This document shows positions 25,228 to 34,568 of a stretch of DNA of 64,000 nt, one piece after another. The translations under genes and the position numbers were made by a program. Positions within the stretch are counted from its first letter, which is position 1. Every line of letters begins with the position of its first letter. Below the pieces are notes generated by a model. It made no database searches, had not been told where the DNA came from, and saw only the letters and a program-made list of their open reading frames with translations. The DNA is from CAIZGX01 sp964430305 (lineage in GTDB: Bacteria; Bacteroidota; Bacteroidia; Flavobacteriales_D; Sanyastnellaceae). The DNA is taken from contig CAYSEX010000004.1 in NCBI GenBank assembly GCA_964430305.1, positions 1-64,000 of the forward strand, read 5' to 3'.

Positions 25228-27269
25228 AGAATTTGAAATGGCGAGAGTTGGAGATGCCAACTTATTCTAAACACGTTGAAGGAAATGCAGATGCTGGGGT
25301 TGGTACTTTTTTAAGAGGCCCATATGCGAGTATGTATACCGTTCGTCCATGGACCATAAGACAATACGCAGGGTTTAGCACGGCTCAAGAATCGAATGCA
25401 TTTTATAAACGCAATTTGGCCATGGGGCAGAAGGGGCTTTCTGTAGCTTTCGATTTAGCAACACATCGTGGTTATGACAGCGATCATGAGCGCGTGAAGG
25501 GCGATGTGGGTAAGGCCGGTGTTGCTATTGATTCTGTTGAAGACATGAAGGTTCTGTTCAATGAAATTCCGTTGAATGAGATGTCTGTAAGTATGACCAT
25601 GAATGGTGCGGTATTGCCCATCATGGCATTTTACATTGTAGCCGCAGAAGAACAAGGCGTTTCGCAACAAGATCTTTCAGGGACCATTCAAAATGATATT
25701 TTGAAAGAGTTTATGGTTCGAAATACCTACATCTATCCGCCTGCACCTAGTATGCGCATCATTAGCGATATTTTCGAATACAGTTCACAACATCTTCCGA
25801 AATTCAATCCCATTTCAATCAGTGGTTATCACATGCAAGAAGCCGGGGCCACTCCAGAGATTGAATTGGCATATACCCTGGCAGACGGACTAGAATACAT
25901 CAAAGCGGGATTAAATGCCGGAATGAGCATTGACGATTTTGCTCCAAGGCTTTCATTTTTTTGGGCCGTTGGAATGGACCTCATTACAGAAATTGCTAAA
26001 ATGCGAGCTGCACGATTCTTATGGTCTGAAATGGTTTCTGCCTTCAATCCGAAAAATGAGAAGTCGAAGGCACTACGAACGCACTGCCAAACCAGTGGAT
26101 GGTCATTAACCAAGCAAGATCCACACAACAACGTGGCAAGAACGTGCATTGAGGCTTTGGCTGCAACTTGGGGTGGTACACAAAGCTTACATACCAACGC
26201 GCTGGATGAAGCCATTGCACTTCCTACTGACCACAGTGCGCGTATTGCTAGAAATACCCAATTGATTATTCAGGAGGAAACAGGTTTGTGTCAAGTTGTT
26301 GATGCCTGGGGTGGAAGTGAAGTGGTTGAAACAAGAACGCAAGAAATGATTCAAGCCGCGAGAGAATTATTGAAAGAAGTTGAATTGTTGGGTGGAATGA
26401 CTAAAGCCATTGAGGCAGGTATTCCGAAACTTCGCATTGAAGAGGCCGCTGCACGAAAGCAAGCCAGAATAGATAGTGGTAAGGATCACATCATTGGTGT
26501 AAATATTTTCCAATTGGAAAAAGAGGCCGAGATTGAAATACTTGAAGTTGACAATCAAGCCGTAAGGTTGTCGCAGATTCAACGTTTAAACGAATTAAGA
26601 AAGAATAGAGACGAAGAGGCATGCGCGGCCGCCATTGAAGCACTTATTGAAGGAGCTAAAAAGAATGAGAATCTTTTGCATTTGGCTATTCGTGCTGCAC
26701 GTGAACGAGCAACTTTAGGTGAAATTTCCTCAGCATTAGAAATTGTATTCGGTAGATATAAGGCTACAATTCGAAGTGTAAGCGGAGTATACTCAAAAGA
26801 ATCTGGAATGGATCAAGATTTTATGAATGCTAAAAGTTTATCAGACCAATTCGCAGAATTGGCCGGAAGAAGGCCTCGAATTCTTGTTGCAAAAATGGGA
26901 CAAGACGGTCATGACAGAGGGGCAAAGGTCATTGCAACATCTTTTGCCGATATTGGTTTCGATGTTGATATGGGGCCTTTGTTTCAAACGCCGGCAGGGG
27001 TTGCGAAGCAGGCCATAGAAAATGATGTGCACATTGTAGGTGTTTCTTCTTTAGCTGCAGGACATAAGACACTTGTCCCCGAGTTAATTGAAGAGTTGAA
27101 GAAATGGGGAAGAGAAGACATTGGTGTGGTTGCAGGTGGAGTAATTCCAGAGCAAGACTTTGATTTTCTTTATGCTGCGGGGTGCATTGGAATATTTGGA
27201 CCAGGAACCAAGATTGCGAAAGCGGCTCGAGAAATTTTGGAATTACTCATTGAAGGATATAGCAAATGA
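25224..27269 (+). CDS. scpA: methylmalonyl-CoA mutase large (alpha) subunit
   Basis: This 681-residue catalytic subunit has the substrate-binding barrel (RPWTIRQYAGFSTAQESNAFYKRNL, about 40-65; SISGYHMQEAGATPEIELAY near 195) and a C-terminal cobalamin domain. The base-off B12 motif Asp-x-His-x2-Gly is visible as GQDGHDRGAKV near residue 555, followed by GVSSLAAGHKTLVP and VVAGGVIPEQD. It overlaps mutA and mazG by 4 nt each. No epimerase or MeaB chaperone gene lies in the window, and no cobalamin riboswitch is seen upstream. Confidence 0.95.
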   Translation: MKNLKWRELEMPTYSKHVEGNADAGVGTFLRGPYASMYTVRPWTIRQYAGFSTAQESNAFYKRNLAMGQKGLSVAFDLATHRGYDSDHERVKGDVGKAGVAIDSVEDMKVLFNEIPLNEMSVSMTMNGAVLPIMAFYIVAAEEQGVSQQDLSGTIQNDILKEFMVRNTYIYPPAPSMRIISDIFEYSSQHLPKFNPISISGYHMQEAGATPEIELAYTLADGLEYIKAGLNAGMSIDDFAPRLSFFWAVGMDLITEIAKMRAARFLWSEMVSAFNPKNEKSKALRTHCQTSGWSLTKQDPHNNVARTCIEALAATWGGTQSLHTNALDEAIALPTDHSARIARNTQLIIQEETGLCQVVDAWGGSEVVETRTQEMIQAARELLKEVELLGGMTKAIEAGIPKLRIEEAAARKQARIDSGKDHIIGVNIFQLEKEAEIEILEVDNQAVRLSQIQRLNELRKNRDEEACAAAIEALIEGAKKNENLLHLAIRAARERATLGEISSALEIVFGRYKATIRSVSGVYSKESGMDQDFMNAKSLSDQFAELAGRRPRILVAKMGQDGHDRGAKVIATSFADIGFDVDMGPLFQTPAGVAKQAIENDVHIVGVSSLAAGHKTLVPELIEELKKWGREDIGVVAGGVIPEQDFDFLYAAGCIGIFGPGTKIAKAAREILELLIEGYSK

Positions 27270-28030
27270 ATACACGAGAACAACAATTAGGTGCTTTCGA
27301 TCGCTTGCTAACGGTAATGGATGAGTTAAGAACACGCTGTCCTTGGGATATGAAGCAAACCATGAACAGTCTCAGACATTTAACCATTGAGGAAATGTAT
27401 GAGCTCGGAGACGCCATATTGGAGGGCAATATGGACGAGGTGAAGAAAGAATTGGGTGATCTCTTTCTTCACTTGGTTTTTTATTCTCGAATAGCCAGTG
27501 AAACAGATTTATTTGATGTAGCAGATGTTTTGAATGCCATTTGTGAAAAATTGATTTCGAGACACCCGCATATATACGGAGATGTTGTTGTTGCTGACGA
27601 AGAAGAAGTAAAAGCCAATTGGGAGAAGTTGAAGTTGAAAGAGGGAAAGAAAAGTGTTTTAGAAGGAGTTCCTAAATCATTGCCTGCTATGGTGAAAGCT
27701 CAGCGTATACAAGATAAAGCGCGAGGAGTAGGGTTTGATTGGGAAAATGCGGATCAAGTTTGGGAAAAAGTGTTGGAAGAATTAGAAGAATTTAAATCAG
27801 CAGCAAATCAACAAGAACAAGAAAGCGAGTTTGGTGATTTACTTTTTTCATTAATTAATTATGCCAGATTCAAAGGCATAAATCCTGAAGATGCGCTCGA
27901 AAGAACTAACAAAAAATTTATTTTTCGATTTCAATATCTAGAGCAACAAAGTGCCGCAGATGGAAAGCAAATGGGAGAAATGACCTTGGAGGAAATGGAT
28001 GAGTATTGGAATAGGGCCAAAAAACTTTGA
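27266..28030 (+). CDS. mazG: nucleoside triphosphate pyrophosphohydrolase
   Basis: This 254-residue all-alpha NTP pyrophosphatase hydrolyses noncanonical (d)NTPs to monophosphates. It contains two MazG domains. The N-terminal one has the ExxE...ExxD metal motif (IEEMYELGDAI and KKELGDLFLHLVFY); the second has VLEELEEFK and ESEFGDLLFSLINYARF. RCPWDMKQTMNSLRHLT is the conserved start. It overlaps scpA by 4 nt, so it is cotranscribed with the mutase for no obvious metabolic reason. Its stop is one base from the convergent lipoprotein gene. Confidence 0.94.
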   Translation: MNTREQQLGAFDRLLTVMDELRTRCPWDMKQTMNSLRHLTIEEMYELGDAILEGNMDEVKKELGDLFLHLVFYSRIASETDLFDVADVLNAICEKLISRHPHIYGDVVVADEEEVKANWEKLKLKEGKKSVLEGVPKSLPAMVKAQRIQDKARGVGFDWENADQVWEKVLEELEEFKSAANQQEQESEFGDLLFSLINYARFKGINPEDALERTNKKFIFRFQYLEQQSAADGKQMGEMTLEEMDEYWNRAKKL

Positions 28031-28031
28031 T

Positions 28032-29513
28032 TTAATTGCAAGAGCCTGTGAAATCATAACACCCTTTGTAATCTCCGGTCTCATTGCCAACCAAGTCAGT
28101 TCCGAAAACAAATGGGAAACCCAACATGCGAGGTAAATATTGATTGATTCTGAAATTACCGTTATTCGGGTCACAGAAAGACGGTGATTGATTGTTCACA
28201 ATTCCTTCCCAACGATTGCCATCATCTGATACATCCAAATCGGTGTCAAGTAAACAATATTTAAAGGCAATTTGCTGATTGGCCTCGTCTTCTAAATCAA
28301 GAACAAACTCATTGAAATCGGTCAACGTTGCACTGTTTCCGTACATTATGCAGTTCCTGAAGAATGAATTTGTTAGCTGTCGCAATTGAATGTTCTGATT
28401 GATGTCTTCGTAATAATTACTCACATATACCGCAGGTGCATTGCGTGTTCCGCCATTCCAATAGTTGACGAATGAGCAATTGTCGAATTGATACATTCCT
28501 CCAATTCCAAGGTTGGCGCATGATTCACCGCAATTCATGACAAGTAAATTTTTTCCAGAAATATGAGCACCTTGTCCCCAAAGGCCAATACCGCTCATGT
28601 TCTCTATGATTGTGTTGGTGATGTTGACCGAAATGCCTGAACTTCCTGTTGTGTCAACTTGAATTCCAGTCTCTCCATTTTTAATAATGGCGTAATCAAT
28701 ACTTGTATTTGGGCTTTGATAAATCCAAATGCCACCTCTAGAAATAGTGAAGATTCCCGGACCAACTCCAGTCTCGCCCTGAAAATCATATTGAATCCCC
28801 CATTGTCCGGGCACGTCTGCGTATTCTGATTCCAAGCGGTCTCCCTGAAAAACAACTTCGTTGTTCAATTCACCTTGAATGAGAAGTGAAGATTTGTAAA
28901 CAAAAAGCCCTCCGCGGTTGTGAACATGAATCTGTGTTCCGGCATTGATAGTTAAAGTGCAGCCTTCGTCAACCGCTACTATGCCATAAATGACATGGGG
29001 TTTGTCATTGTTCCAAACTTCACCGCATGGCAATGCGTAAATATCACCGTTGTTTCCACCAACATGAAAATAAGCGTCCTGTCCCCATGCTGTGAGCAGA
29101 ACTGATTGTTCGTTTCCGTTGGTATTAAAAAGAATTTGATCTTCAATTACATAAGGTGTATTGCTGTTCGTAGGATCAACAGTAACCTCAACAAAAATGA
29201 AAAGACTGTCACCGGCTGCAATGTATACATCTTCAAAATGCACACCGTTGTCGCCATCGACTGCCATTCGAAATTGAGATGAAGTTCCGCCTACCAAATC
29301 AATAGAACTGATGGAGATAGGACTGTTATTTTCGTTATAAACTTTAATTACTTGAGTGGTACTGCCAATGGTGGTAAATACCGTGTCGAATAACAATGTG
29401 TCGGTAGAAAAGCTGAGATCTGCTGAAGGGTCCGTAGTAATGGTCTCCCGATCACACGAAACAAAATTTAAAATGAAGAAAAGCCCAAGCAGGGCCACTA
29501 TTACGCTTTTCAT
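28032..29513 (-). CDS. lipoprotein with predicted right-handed beta-helix
   Basis: The ATG at 29513 starts a lipoprotein signal (MKSVIVALLGLFFILNFVSC, Cys20). Residues 40-150 look like a beta-sandwich (PISISSIDLVGG; FFVEV-type strands). Residues 190-420 carry repeated short strands with Gly and Asn turns (INAGTQIHVHN, GLFVYKSSLLIQGELN, NGETGIQVDTTGSSGISV) typical of parallel beta-helix repeats. This architecture is frequent in surface lipoproteins of the phylum; ligand and role are unknown. Just upstream on the minus strand CATCTTTG lies 4 bp from the ATG, one mismatch from the -7 consensus. The gene is convergent with mazG. Confidence 0.72.
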   Translation of the reverse strand: MKSVIVALLGLFFILNFVSCDRETITTDPSADLSFSTDTLLFDTVFTTIGSTTQVIKVYNENNSPISISSIDLVGGTSSQFRMAVDGDNGVHFEDVYIAAGDSLFIFVEVTVDPTNSNTPYVIEDQILFNTNGNEQSVLLTAWGQDAYFHVGGNNGDIYALPCGEVWNNDKPHVIYGIVAVDEGCTLTINAGTQIHVHNRGGLFVYKSSLLIQGELNNEVVFQGDRLESEYADVPGQWGIQYDFQGETGVGPGIFTISRGGIWIYQSPNTSIDYAIIKNGETGIQVDTTGSSGISVNITNTIIENMSGIGLWGQGAHISGKNLLVMNCGESCANLGIGGMYQFDNCSFVNYWNGGTRNAPAVYVSNYYEDINQNIQLRQLTNSFFRNCIMYGNSATLTDFNEFVLDLEDEANQQIAFKYCLLDTDLDVSDDGNRWEGIVNNQSPSFCDPNNGNFRINQYLPRMLGFPFVFGTDLVGNETGDYKGCYDFTGSCN

Positions 29514-29633
29514 AATGCAAAGATGCAATAAAGAACTTGATTCTAATTGTTTTATTGTTGTTCACCCTTTATTCGTTGAAAACTTGATTTACATTCTGCG
29601 AATACAATTGATTTATTGAATTTCTTGCAAGGT

Positions 29634-32612
29634 ATGAACTCGAACATTCTTCAGGCCTTACTGAAATTGTTTGCTATTGTTTCCAACCAAAGTGAGAGCA
29701 AGGGCAGACAAGTAATTTCTGTCTTTCTGGGGAACAGGTTGTCACAAGCGCAACTTGACCAATTCATACAAGATTACGAGTCATATGTAGCGTTGTATCA
29801 CAAACCGCGAGCGAATGCTGAAAAGCATACCTCCATGACCAGTGTGAAAGTTCTTCGTTTGTGCGATGAAATTCAGTCAAGCCTGAATCAAGAGGAAAGA
29901 ATCACCGTTTTTGTTCGATTGGTTGAATTTGTTTCCTTGAATGATTCTCGAACAGAACAAGTCACGGAGTTTTTAGATACGGTAGCTTCATCTTTTAATA
30001 TTCAAGAAAATCTGAAGCAAGCGGTCTATGCTTTCACCTCTTCAAGTTCTTTAAATGCTTCAGAATTCTTTTTAATCTTTGATTCCAACTCAGCGGAGCC
30101 TCATAGCCATCTTCCAAGCGGGCAATTGAATTTCTTTCGAGTTCCAGAATTGAATTTGTTTTTTGTTCGCTATTTCGGAAGTGATGAATTGTTTTTGAAT
30201 GGTGCTATCATGCAGCCCAATGCGCTATACTCTTTTCCCACAGGGTCTAGTATTCGTGGCTTAAGAAGTAGAACTATTTTTTACAGCGATACGTTGCACG
30301 CCTTTCAAGATTCAGATCAAATTAGTCATTTCTCTTTTGAGGTAAGGTCGGTATATCATGAATTTGCTAAGAAAAAAACGGCCGTAGATACCCTTTCGTT
30401 TCAAACTGAATCGGGAAATTTAATTGGAATAATGGGGGGAAGTGGTAGCGGAAAATCAACGCTGCTAAATATTTTGAATGGCAACACGAAACCCAAACGT
30501 GGAGACGTTTGTATCAACGGAAACAGCATATTTGAAAAGGGAAATAAATCAAGACAATTCATGGGGTATATCTCTCAAGACGATATTCTCATTGAAGAAC
30601 TCACTGTATTTCAAAACTTATTTTTCAATGCAGAGTTGCTGTTTCGCGATAAAACAAAAACTCAAATTCAACGTATGGTTTTAGAAACTCTGCAGAGTGT
30701 GGGGTTGTCTGAAGTGAAAGATTTACGAGTAGGAAGTGTTTTAGACAAGACCATAAGTGGAGGTCAACGCAAACGATTGAACATTGCTCTTGAGTTAATT
30801 CGCGAACCAGCAATTCTTTTTGTAGATGAACCTACAAGCGGATTGTCGAGCAGAGATTCAGAAAATATTATGGATCTTTTGAAGGAATTATCTTTAAGAG
30901 GGAAGTTGATCTTTGTTGTTATTCACCAACCGAGTAGCGACATCTTTAATCTGTTTGATCAATTGTTGCTTTTAGATCAAGGTGGAATGCCAATCTATTT
31001 CGGAAATCCCATTGATAGCATTCTATACTTTAAGAAGCTGGTGAATCAAGTCAACATTGAAGAGACAAAATGCGCACGATGTGGAAATGTAAATCCAGAG
31101 CAATTATTCTCTATTATTGAGGCGAAAGTCATTGACGAATATGGAAGAGAGACCACGCAAAGGAAGGTTTCTTCAAAGGAATGGAATTCTCTTTTTCATT
31201 TGTATCAGCAGCAAAATGAAACAGAAAGCAGATTCAGTAAAGTCAATGCTGCAATTGAAAAAAACGAACAGCTTCCGCGCATTTACAAACAGTTTTTTGT
31301 CTTTTTGAAACGCGATGTGCTTGGCAAGATTACGAACAAGCAATACCTCCTTATTAATTTATTGGAAGCTCCACTTTTGGCCTTTTTGCTCTCATGGTTT
31401 GTGAAATATGAAGGACCAGACGGATATTCATTATTCAAGAATCAGAATTTCCCGCAATTTCTTTTCATTGCTGTTGTAGTCTCCTTATTCATGGGCTTAA
31501 CGGTAAGTGCAGAGGAAATAATTAAAGATCAGAAAATACTGAAGCGAGAGCAATATTTAGGTCTGAATAGAAGGGGATACCTATGGTCTAAAATCATTCT
31601 CATGTTTATCATTTCGGCCATACAAACCGCTTTGTTTGTTGCAATAGGAAATGCAATACTTGAGGTGCATGGTATGTTTTGGCCGTTCTTTCTTATTTTA
31701 TTCTCTACAGCTTGCTTTGCCAATGTTCTCGGGCTCAACATTAGCTCAACGTTTAACAGTGCCAAAGTGATATACATTGTAATTCCTATACTCATCATTC
31801 CTCAACTTTTATTCTCAGGAGTAATTGTGCGTTTTGATCGCTTAAATAGGAGTATCATGGAAGAGGGAAAGGTGAGTTGGATTGGTGATCTAATGGCCAG
31901 TAGGTGGGCGTATGAAGCGCTTGCAGTTTATCATTTTACGGAAAACGAATTTATTCAACCCACATTCGATTTGGAATCAAGATTGAGAACTATATCTTTT
32001 GAAAAAGATTTTTGGTCGGTTGAAATGAAGAATGAAATTCAAAAGGGACTCGAGGGCAGGATAGATGAGCAAGGTGGAAAGAGAATTCAGAATGAAATTT
32101 CGAAAAGAAAAGAAGAGCCCGAATTCCAATCTATTGCTACAGAAAATATTCTGTCAAATTTGAATGAAGTTCAATTGGCTCTTGAGGCTTACACGAACAG
32201 AAAGACCATGGAGTATCTCGAGGTGAATGATGCCATTCAAAATTGGGTGGTAGAGCAAACCAATACTCCGGAAAAGAAAAAAGAATATTTGAGCCGTCAA
32301 AACACTTCGCATAATGAAAGTCTTGAGGAATTTGTTACTTCGAAAAATGATCTCAAGAAAATTGTTCAGACCAATTCTGAATATATCAGAAAAAGTAATC
32401 CCGTTTATCAAATTCCATCAGAATCAACGCCGTTTTTGTCAAGTCATTTTTATGCTCCGCGAAAAAACTTCTTAGGAAAGCAAGTTGCAACGCCTTGGGC
32501 GAATGTATTTGTGCTCTGGGTCATGAGCGCTGGAATGATTCTAATGCTTTTGTTCGATGTTCTACCGAGGGTAATTACACCTCTTTCATCTCGAATGGGA
32601 CGCTCAAAATAG
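29634..32612 (+). CDS. ABCG-like half transporter (ATPase fused to permease) with long N-terminal extension
   Basis: I start at the ATG 29634, giving 992 residues; a TTG 18 bp upstream is less likely. An N-terminal region of about 130 residues looks alpha-helical and TerB-like. A middle segment of about 100 residues leads to the ABC ATPase: Walker A GGSGSGKST near 268, signature SGGQRKRLNI near 372 and Walker B ILFVDEPTSGLSS near 395. A permease domain of about six helices starts near residue 580. A roughly 190-residue hydrophilic, partly coiled-coil loop (about 765-955) lies before the last helix. ATPase-then-permease order is that of the ABCG family. The substrate is unknown. The 3' end overlaps the siaC-like gene by 38 bp. 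Confidence 0.86.
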   Translation: MNSNILQALLKLFAIVSNQSESKGRQVISVFLGNRLSQAQLDQFIQDYESYVALYHKPRANAEKHTSMTSVKVLRLCDEIQSSLNQEERITVFVRLVEFVSLNDSRTEQVTEFLDTVASSFNIQENLKQAVYAFTSSSSLNASEFFLIFDSNSAEPHSHLPSGQLNFFRVPELNLFFVRYFGSDELFLNGAIMQPNALYSFPTGSSIRGLRSRTIFYSDTLHAFQDSDQISHFSFEVRSVYHEFAKKKTAVDTLSFQTESGNLIGIMGGSGSGKSTLLNILNGNTKPKRGDVCINGNSIFEKGNKSRQFMGYISQDDILIEELTVFQNLFFNAELLFRDKTKTQIQRMVLETLQSVGLSEVKDLRVGSVLDKTISGGQRKRLNIALELIREPAILFVDEPTSGLSSRDSENIMDLLKELSLRGKLIFVVIHQPSSDIFNLFDQLLLLDQGGMPIYFGNPIDSILYFKKLVNQVNIEETKCARCGNVNPEQLFSIIEAKVIDEYGRETTQRKVSSKEWNSLFHLYQQQNETESRFSKVNAAIEKNEQLPRIYKQFFVFLKRDVLGKITNKQYLLINLLEAPLLAFLLSWFVKYEGPDGYSLFKNQNFPQFLFIAVVVSLFMGLTVSAEEIIKDQKILKREQYLGLNRRGYLWSKIILMFIISAIQTALFVAIGNAILEVHGMFWPFFLILFSTACFANVLGLNISSTFNSAKVIYIVIPILIIPQLLFSGVIVRFDRLNRSIMEEGKVSWIGDLMASRWAYEALAVYHFTENEFIQPTFDLESRLRTISFEKDFWSVEMKNEIQKGLEGRIDEQGGKRIQNEISKRKEEPEFQSIATENILSNLNEVQLALEAYTNRKTMEYLEVNDAIQNWVVEQTNTPEKKKEYLSRQNTSHNESLEEFVTSKNDLKKIVQTNSEYIRKSNPVYQIPSESTPFLSSHFYAPRKNFLGKQVATPWANVFVLWVMSAGMILMLLFDVLPRVITPLSSRMGRSK

Positions 32613-32940
32613 CCTCGTAATCTTCTCCTGCTTCAAGCATGTCTTCGTCGTCTGTTTCGTATTTCCAAACAACTAAAGCTTTAGCTCCCAATTTTTCAAG
32701 GCGCTTGAATAAATCAAGCAGACATTTACTTGAACTTGTATTGAAATACTCGAGTTGAACGTGCAACTCTGTTTTTTCCGGCTGAGTTAAAGTCCAATCA
32801 TCAATCCATTCCATCAATGGCTTGTAAAAATCCAAAGCGTTTTCAGGAATAGACCTTCCTTTCAGTTCAAGAATACCCGATTTGGGGTCGAAAGAAACCG
32901 AAGGTGATTTTGAAGTGGCTTCGCGAAGGAGTGAATTCAT
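32575..32940 (-). CDS. SiaC family regulatory phosphoprotein (DUF1987)
   Basis: This 121-residue protein matches the SiaC/DUF1987 family, an anti-sigma-antagonist-like fold. Thr68 in the segment LEYFNTSSSK falls at the same position as the Thr68 phosphorylated in Pseudomonas aeruginosa SiaC, where unphosphorylated SiaC activates the diguanylate cyclase SiaD. None of the usual partners (SiaA phosphatase, SiaB kinase, SiaD cyclase) is in the window, so the gene is an orphan here. It is divergent from the methyltransferase gene and its 3' end lies inside the ABC transporter gene. Confidence 0.85.
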   Translation of the reverse strand: MNSLLREATSKSPSVSFDPKSGILELKGRSIPENALDFYKPLMEWIDDWTLTQPEKTELHVQLEYFNTSSSKCLLDLFKRLEKLGAKALVVWKYETDDEDMLEAGEDYEAILSVPFEMKEV

Positions 32941-32962
32941 GGACGCAAGATAGAAAAATCTT

Positions 32963-32991
32963 TTCGAACATGAAAAGGTAAGTTATCTTTG
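32963..32991 (+). promoter_or_regulatory. promoter of the methyltransferase/ZIP pair, apparently leaderless
   Basis: TATCTTTG at 32984-32991 is a perfect TAnnTTTG, 17 nt after TTCG (32963-32966), an imperfect TTTG. Only 5 bp separate it from the ATG at 32997, so transcription should start at or next to the start codon. Confidence 0.6.
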
Positions 32992-32996
32992 CCTGA

Positions 32997-33728
32997 ATGA
33001 ATGCCTGGTTTGAAGAGTGGTTTGATTCGCCGTTTTACTCAGAATTATACAAGAATAGAAATGAAGCCGAAGCGAGACAATTGATTTCGGGAATAATCAA
33101 TCATGTTAGCTTACCCGCCAACGCAACTATTCTAGATGTTTGTTGTGGTAAAGGAAGGCATTGCCAAGTCTTTTCTGAAATGGGTTTTTCAACTACGGGT
33201 ATTGATTTAAGCGAGAGTAGTATTGATACTGCTAAGCAATTGAAATTAAAAAACAGCTCTTTTTCTATTCAAGATGCTCGAGATTTTGAATTGAATGAAA
33301 CGTTTGATTGTGTTGTGAATTTGTTTACCAGTTTCGGATACTTTGAGACCGTTCAGGAGCATGAGCAAATGCTCAAATGCATGGCGAAACACGTGAAGAA
33401 GGATGGGGTCTTGGTAATTGATTTTTTCAACGTGGCGCTTGTGAAGGAATCGGGTCCCGAGACAAGAACAGATGACTCCGGATTGAAATCATTTACCATA
33501 ACGAAACGCATCGAAGAACATCGAGTTGAAAAAGAAATAGTCATTCAGCACGCCGGGTCTGAAATGAAATACAGAGAGTCAGTTTGGCTTTTTAATGAAG
33601 AAGAACTGCGCTTTATGCTGAGTCAGGCGGGAATGGAGGTGGTAGAGGTTTTTGGTAACTATGAAATGAATGCATTCGATTCAAGCGTTTCGCCGCGATG
33701 CATTCTTTTTGCAAAACATAGGTCTTAA
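32997..33728 (+). CDS. class I SAM-dependent methyltransferase
   Basis: This 243-residue protein has the Rossmann SAM-binding motif I ILDVCCGKGRHCQVFSEMG (about residues 42-60), the acidic end of beta-2 in TGIDLS and motif II-like FDCVVNLFTSFGYF near 105. The C-terminal portion is a beta-rich substrate domain. The acceptor cannot be predicted. It shares one base with the following ZIP transporter gene and has its own strong -7 element immediately before the ATG. Confidence 0.85.
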   Translation: MNAWFEEWFDSPFYSELYKNRNEAEARQLISGIINHVSLPANATILDVCCGKGRHCQVFSEMGFSTTGIDLSESSIDTAKQLKLKNSSFSIQDARDFELNETFDCVVNLFTSFGYFETVQEHEQMLKCMAKHVKKDGVLVIDFFNVALVKESGPETRTDDSGLKSFTITKRIEEHRVEKEIVIQHAGSEMKYRESVWLFNEEELRFMLSQAGMEVVEVFGNYEMNAFDSSVSPRCILFAKHRS

Positions 33729-34501
33729 TGCAAGAATTACTTTTATCCTCATTGATACTTTTTGCTTGTAGCATGGCAGGAGGAGCCTTGGCTTTAATTT
33801 GGAAATGGAAAAACCAAAATTGGTTAAAACTACTTTTGGCTTTTAGTGCAGCTTATTTGTTGTCTTTAACCGTTCTTCATTTGCTGCCGGAATTATATGG
33901 TTTTGGAATAGAACAAGTAGGATGGTTTGTCATTGCTGGATTCTTATTGCAAGTTATTCTTGATTTCTTTTCTCAAGGAGTTGAGCACGGTCATGCGCAT
34001 GTACACGGTCCAATTACGCCGGCCTTTTTAACAATGGTTATGGTTTCGTTATGGATTCATGCTTTCATAGAAGGAATGCCTTTTGGTGCTGAGCACGAAG
34101 TTCATGGAGTAGCAGAAGCTCATGGTCATAGTCACGAACACTCACATGAAATTGATGCACATCAGCATTCATTGCTTCTTGGAATTGGGCTTCATAAAAT
34201 AACCGAGGCATTTGTTTTAGCATCATTGTTTCTGCATGCGAACTTGAAGAAGTTGACTTCATGGATTTTACTTGCCTTATTTGCTTGCATAGCGCCATTG
34301 GGTGCTTTAACTCATCATTGGATTGATGCTATGGGTTGGGATATTGATGGTGTTTGGTATGCTGGAATGATCGGTGTTTTGGTTGGAATTCTCTTGCATG
34401 TCTCTACCATTATTTTGTTTGAAGGTGAGATGGGGCATAAGTTCAATTGGATGAAGTTTGTGGCTATTGTTGCGGGTATAGCAGCTGTTGGTTTGATGTA
34501 A
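33728..34501 (+). CDS. ZIP family divalent metal transporter
   Basis: This 257-residue membrane protein has about eight hydrophobic helices. Two His-rich loops are visible (GVEHGHAHVHGP near 88 and a segment near 130-147 with seven His), plus His residues inside helices IV and V (SLWIHAFIEGMPFGAEHE; GIGLHKITEAFVLAS), which form the metal site of ZIP proteins. It should import zinc or iron across the cytoplasmic membrane. It is translationally linked to the upstream methyltransferase (TAATG overlap) and ends at a bidirectional terminator. Confidence 0.9.
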   Translation: MQELLLSSLILFACSMAGGALALIWKWKNQNWLKLLLAFSAAYLLSLTVLHLLPELYGFGIEQVGWFVIAGFLLQVILDFFSQGVEHGHAHVHGPITPAFLTMVMVSLWIHAFIEGMPFGAEHEVHGVAEAHGHSHEHSHEIDAHQHSLLLGIGLHKITEAFVLASLFLHANLKKLTSWILLALFACIAPLGALTHHWIDAMGWDIDGVWYAGMIGVLVGILLHVSTIILFEGEMGHKFNWMKFVAIVAGIAAVGLM

Positions 34502-34515
34502 ATATTTTTCTACAT

Positions 34516-34547
34516 AAAAAAAAGCCGCTTCATTGAAGCGGCTTTTT
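34516..34547. terminator. bidirectional Rho-independent terminator between ZIP and dnaA genes
   Basis: A 9-bp perfect stem AGCCGCTTC/GAAGCGGCT (34523-34531, 34535-34543) with a 3-nt loop is flanked by eight As on the left (34516-34523) and five Ts on the right. It can terminate both convergent transcripts. The stem core repeats that of the rpsT terminator. Confidence 0.9.
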
Positions 34548-34568
34548 GTTTAGGTAATTAGGCAATGC

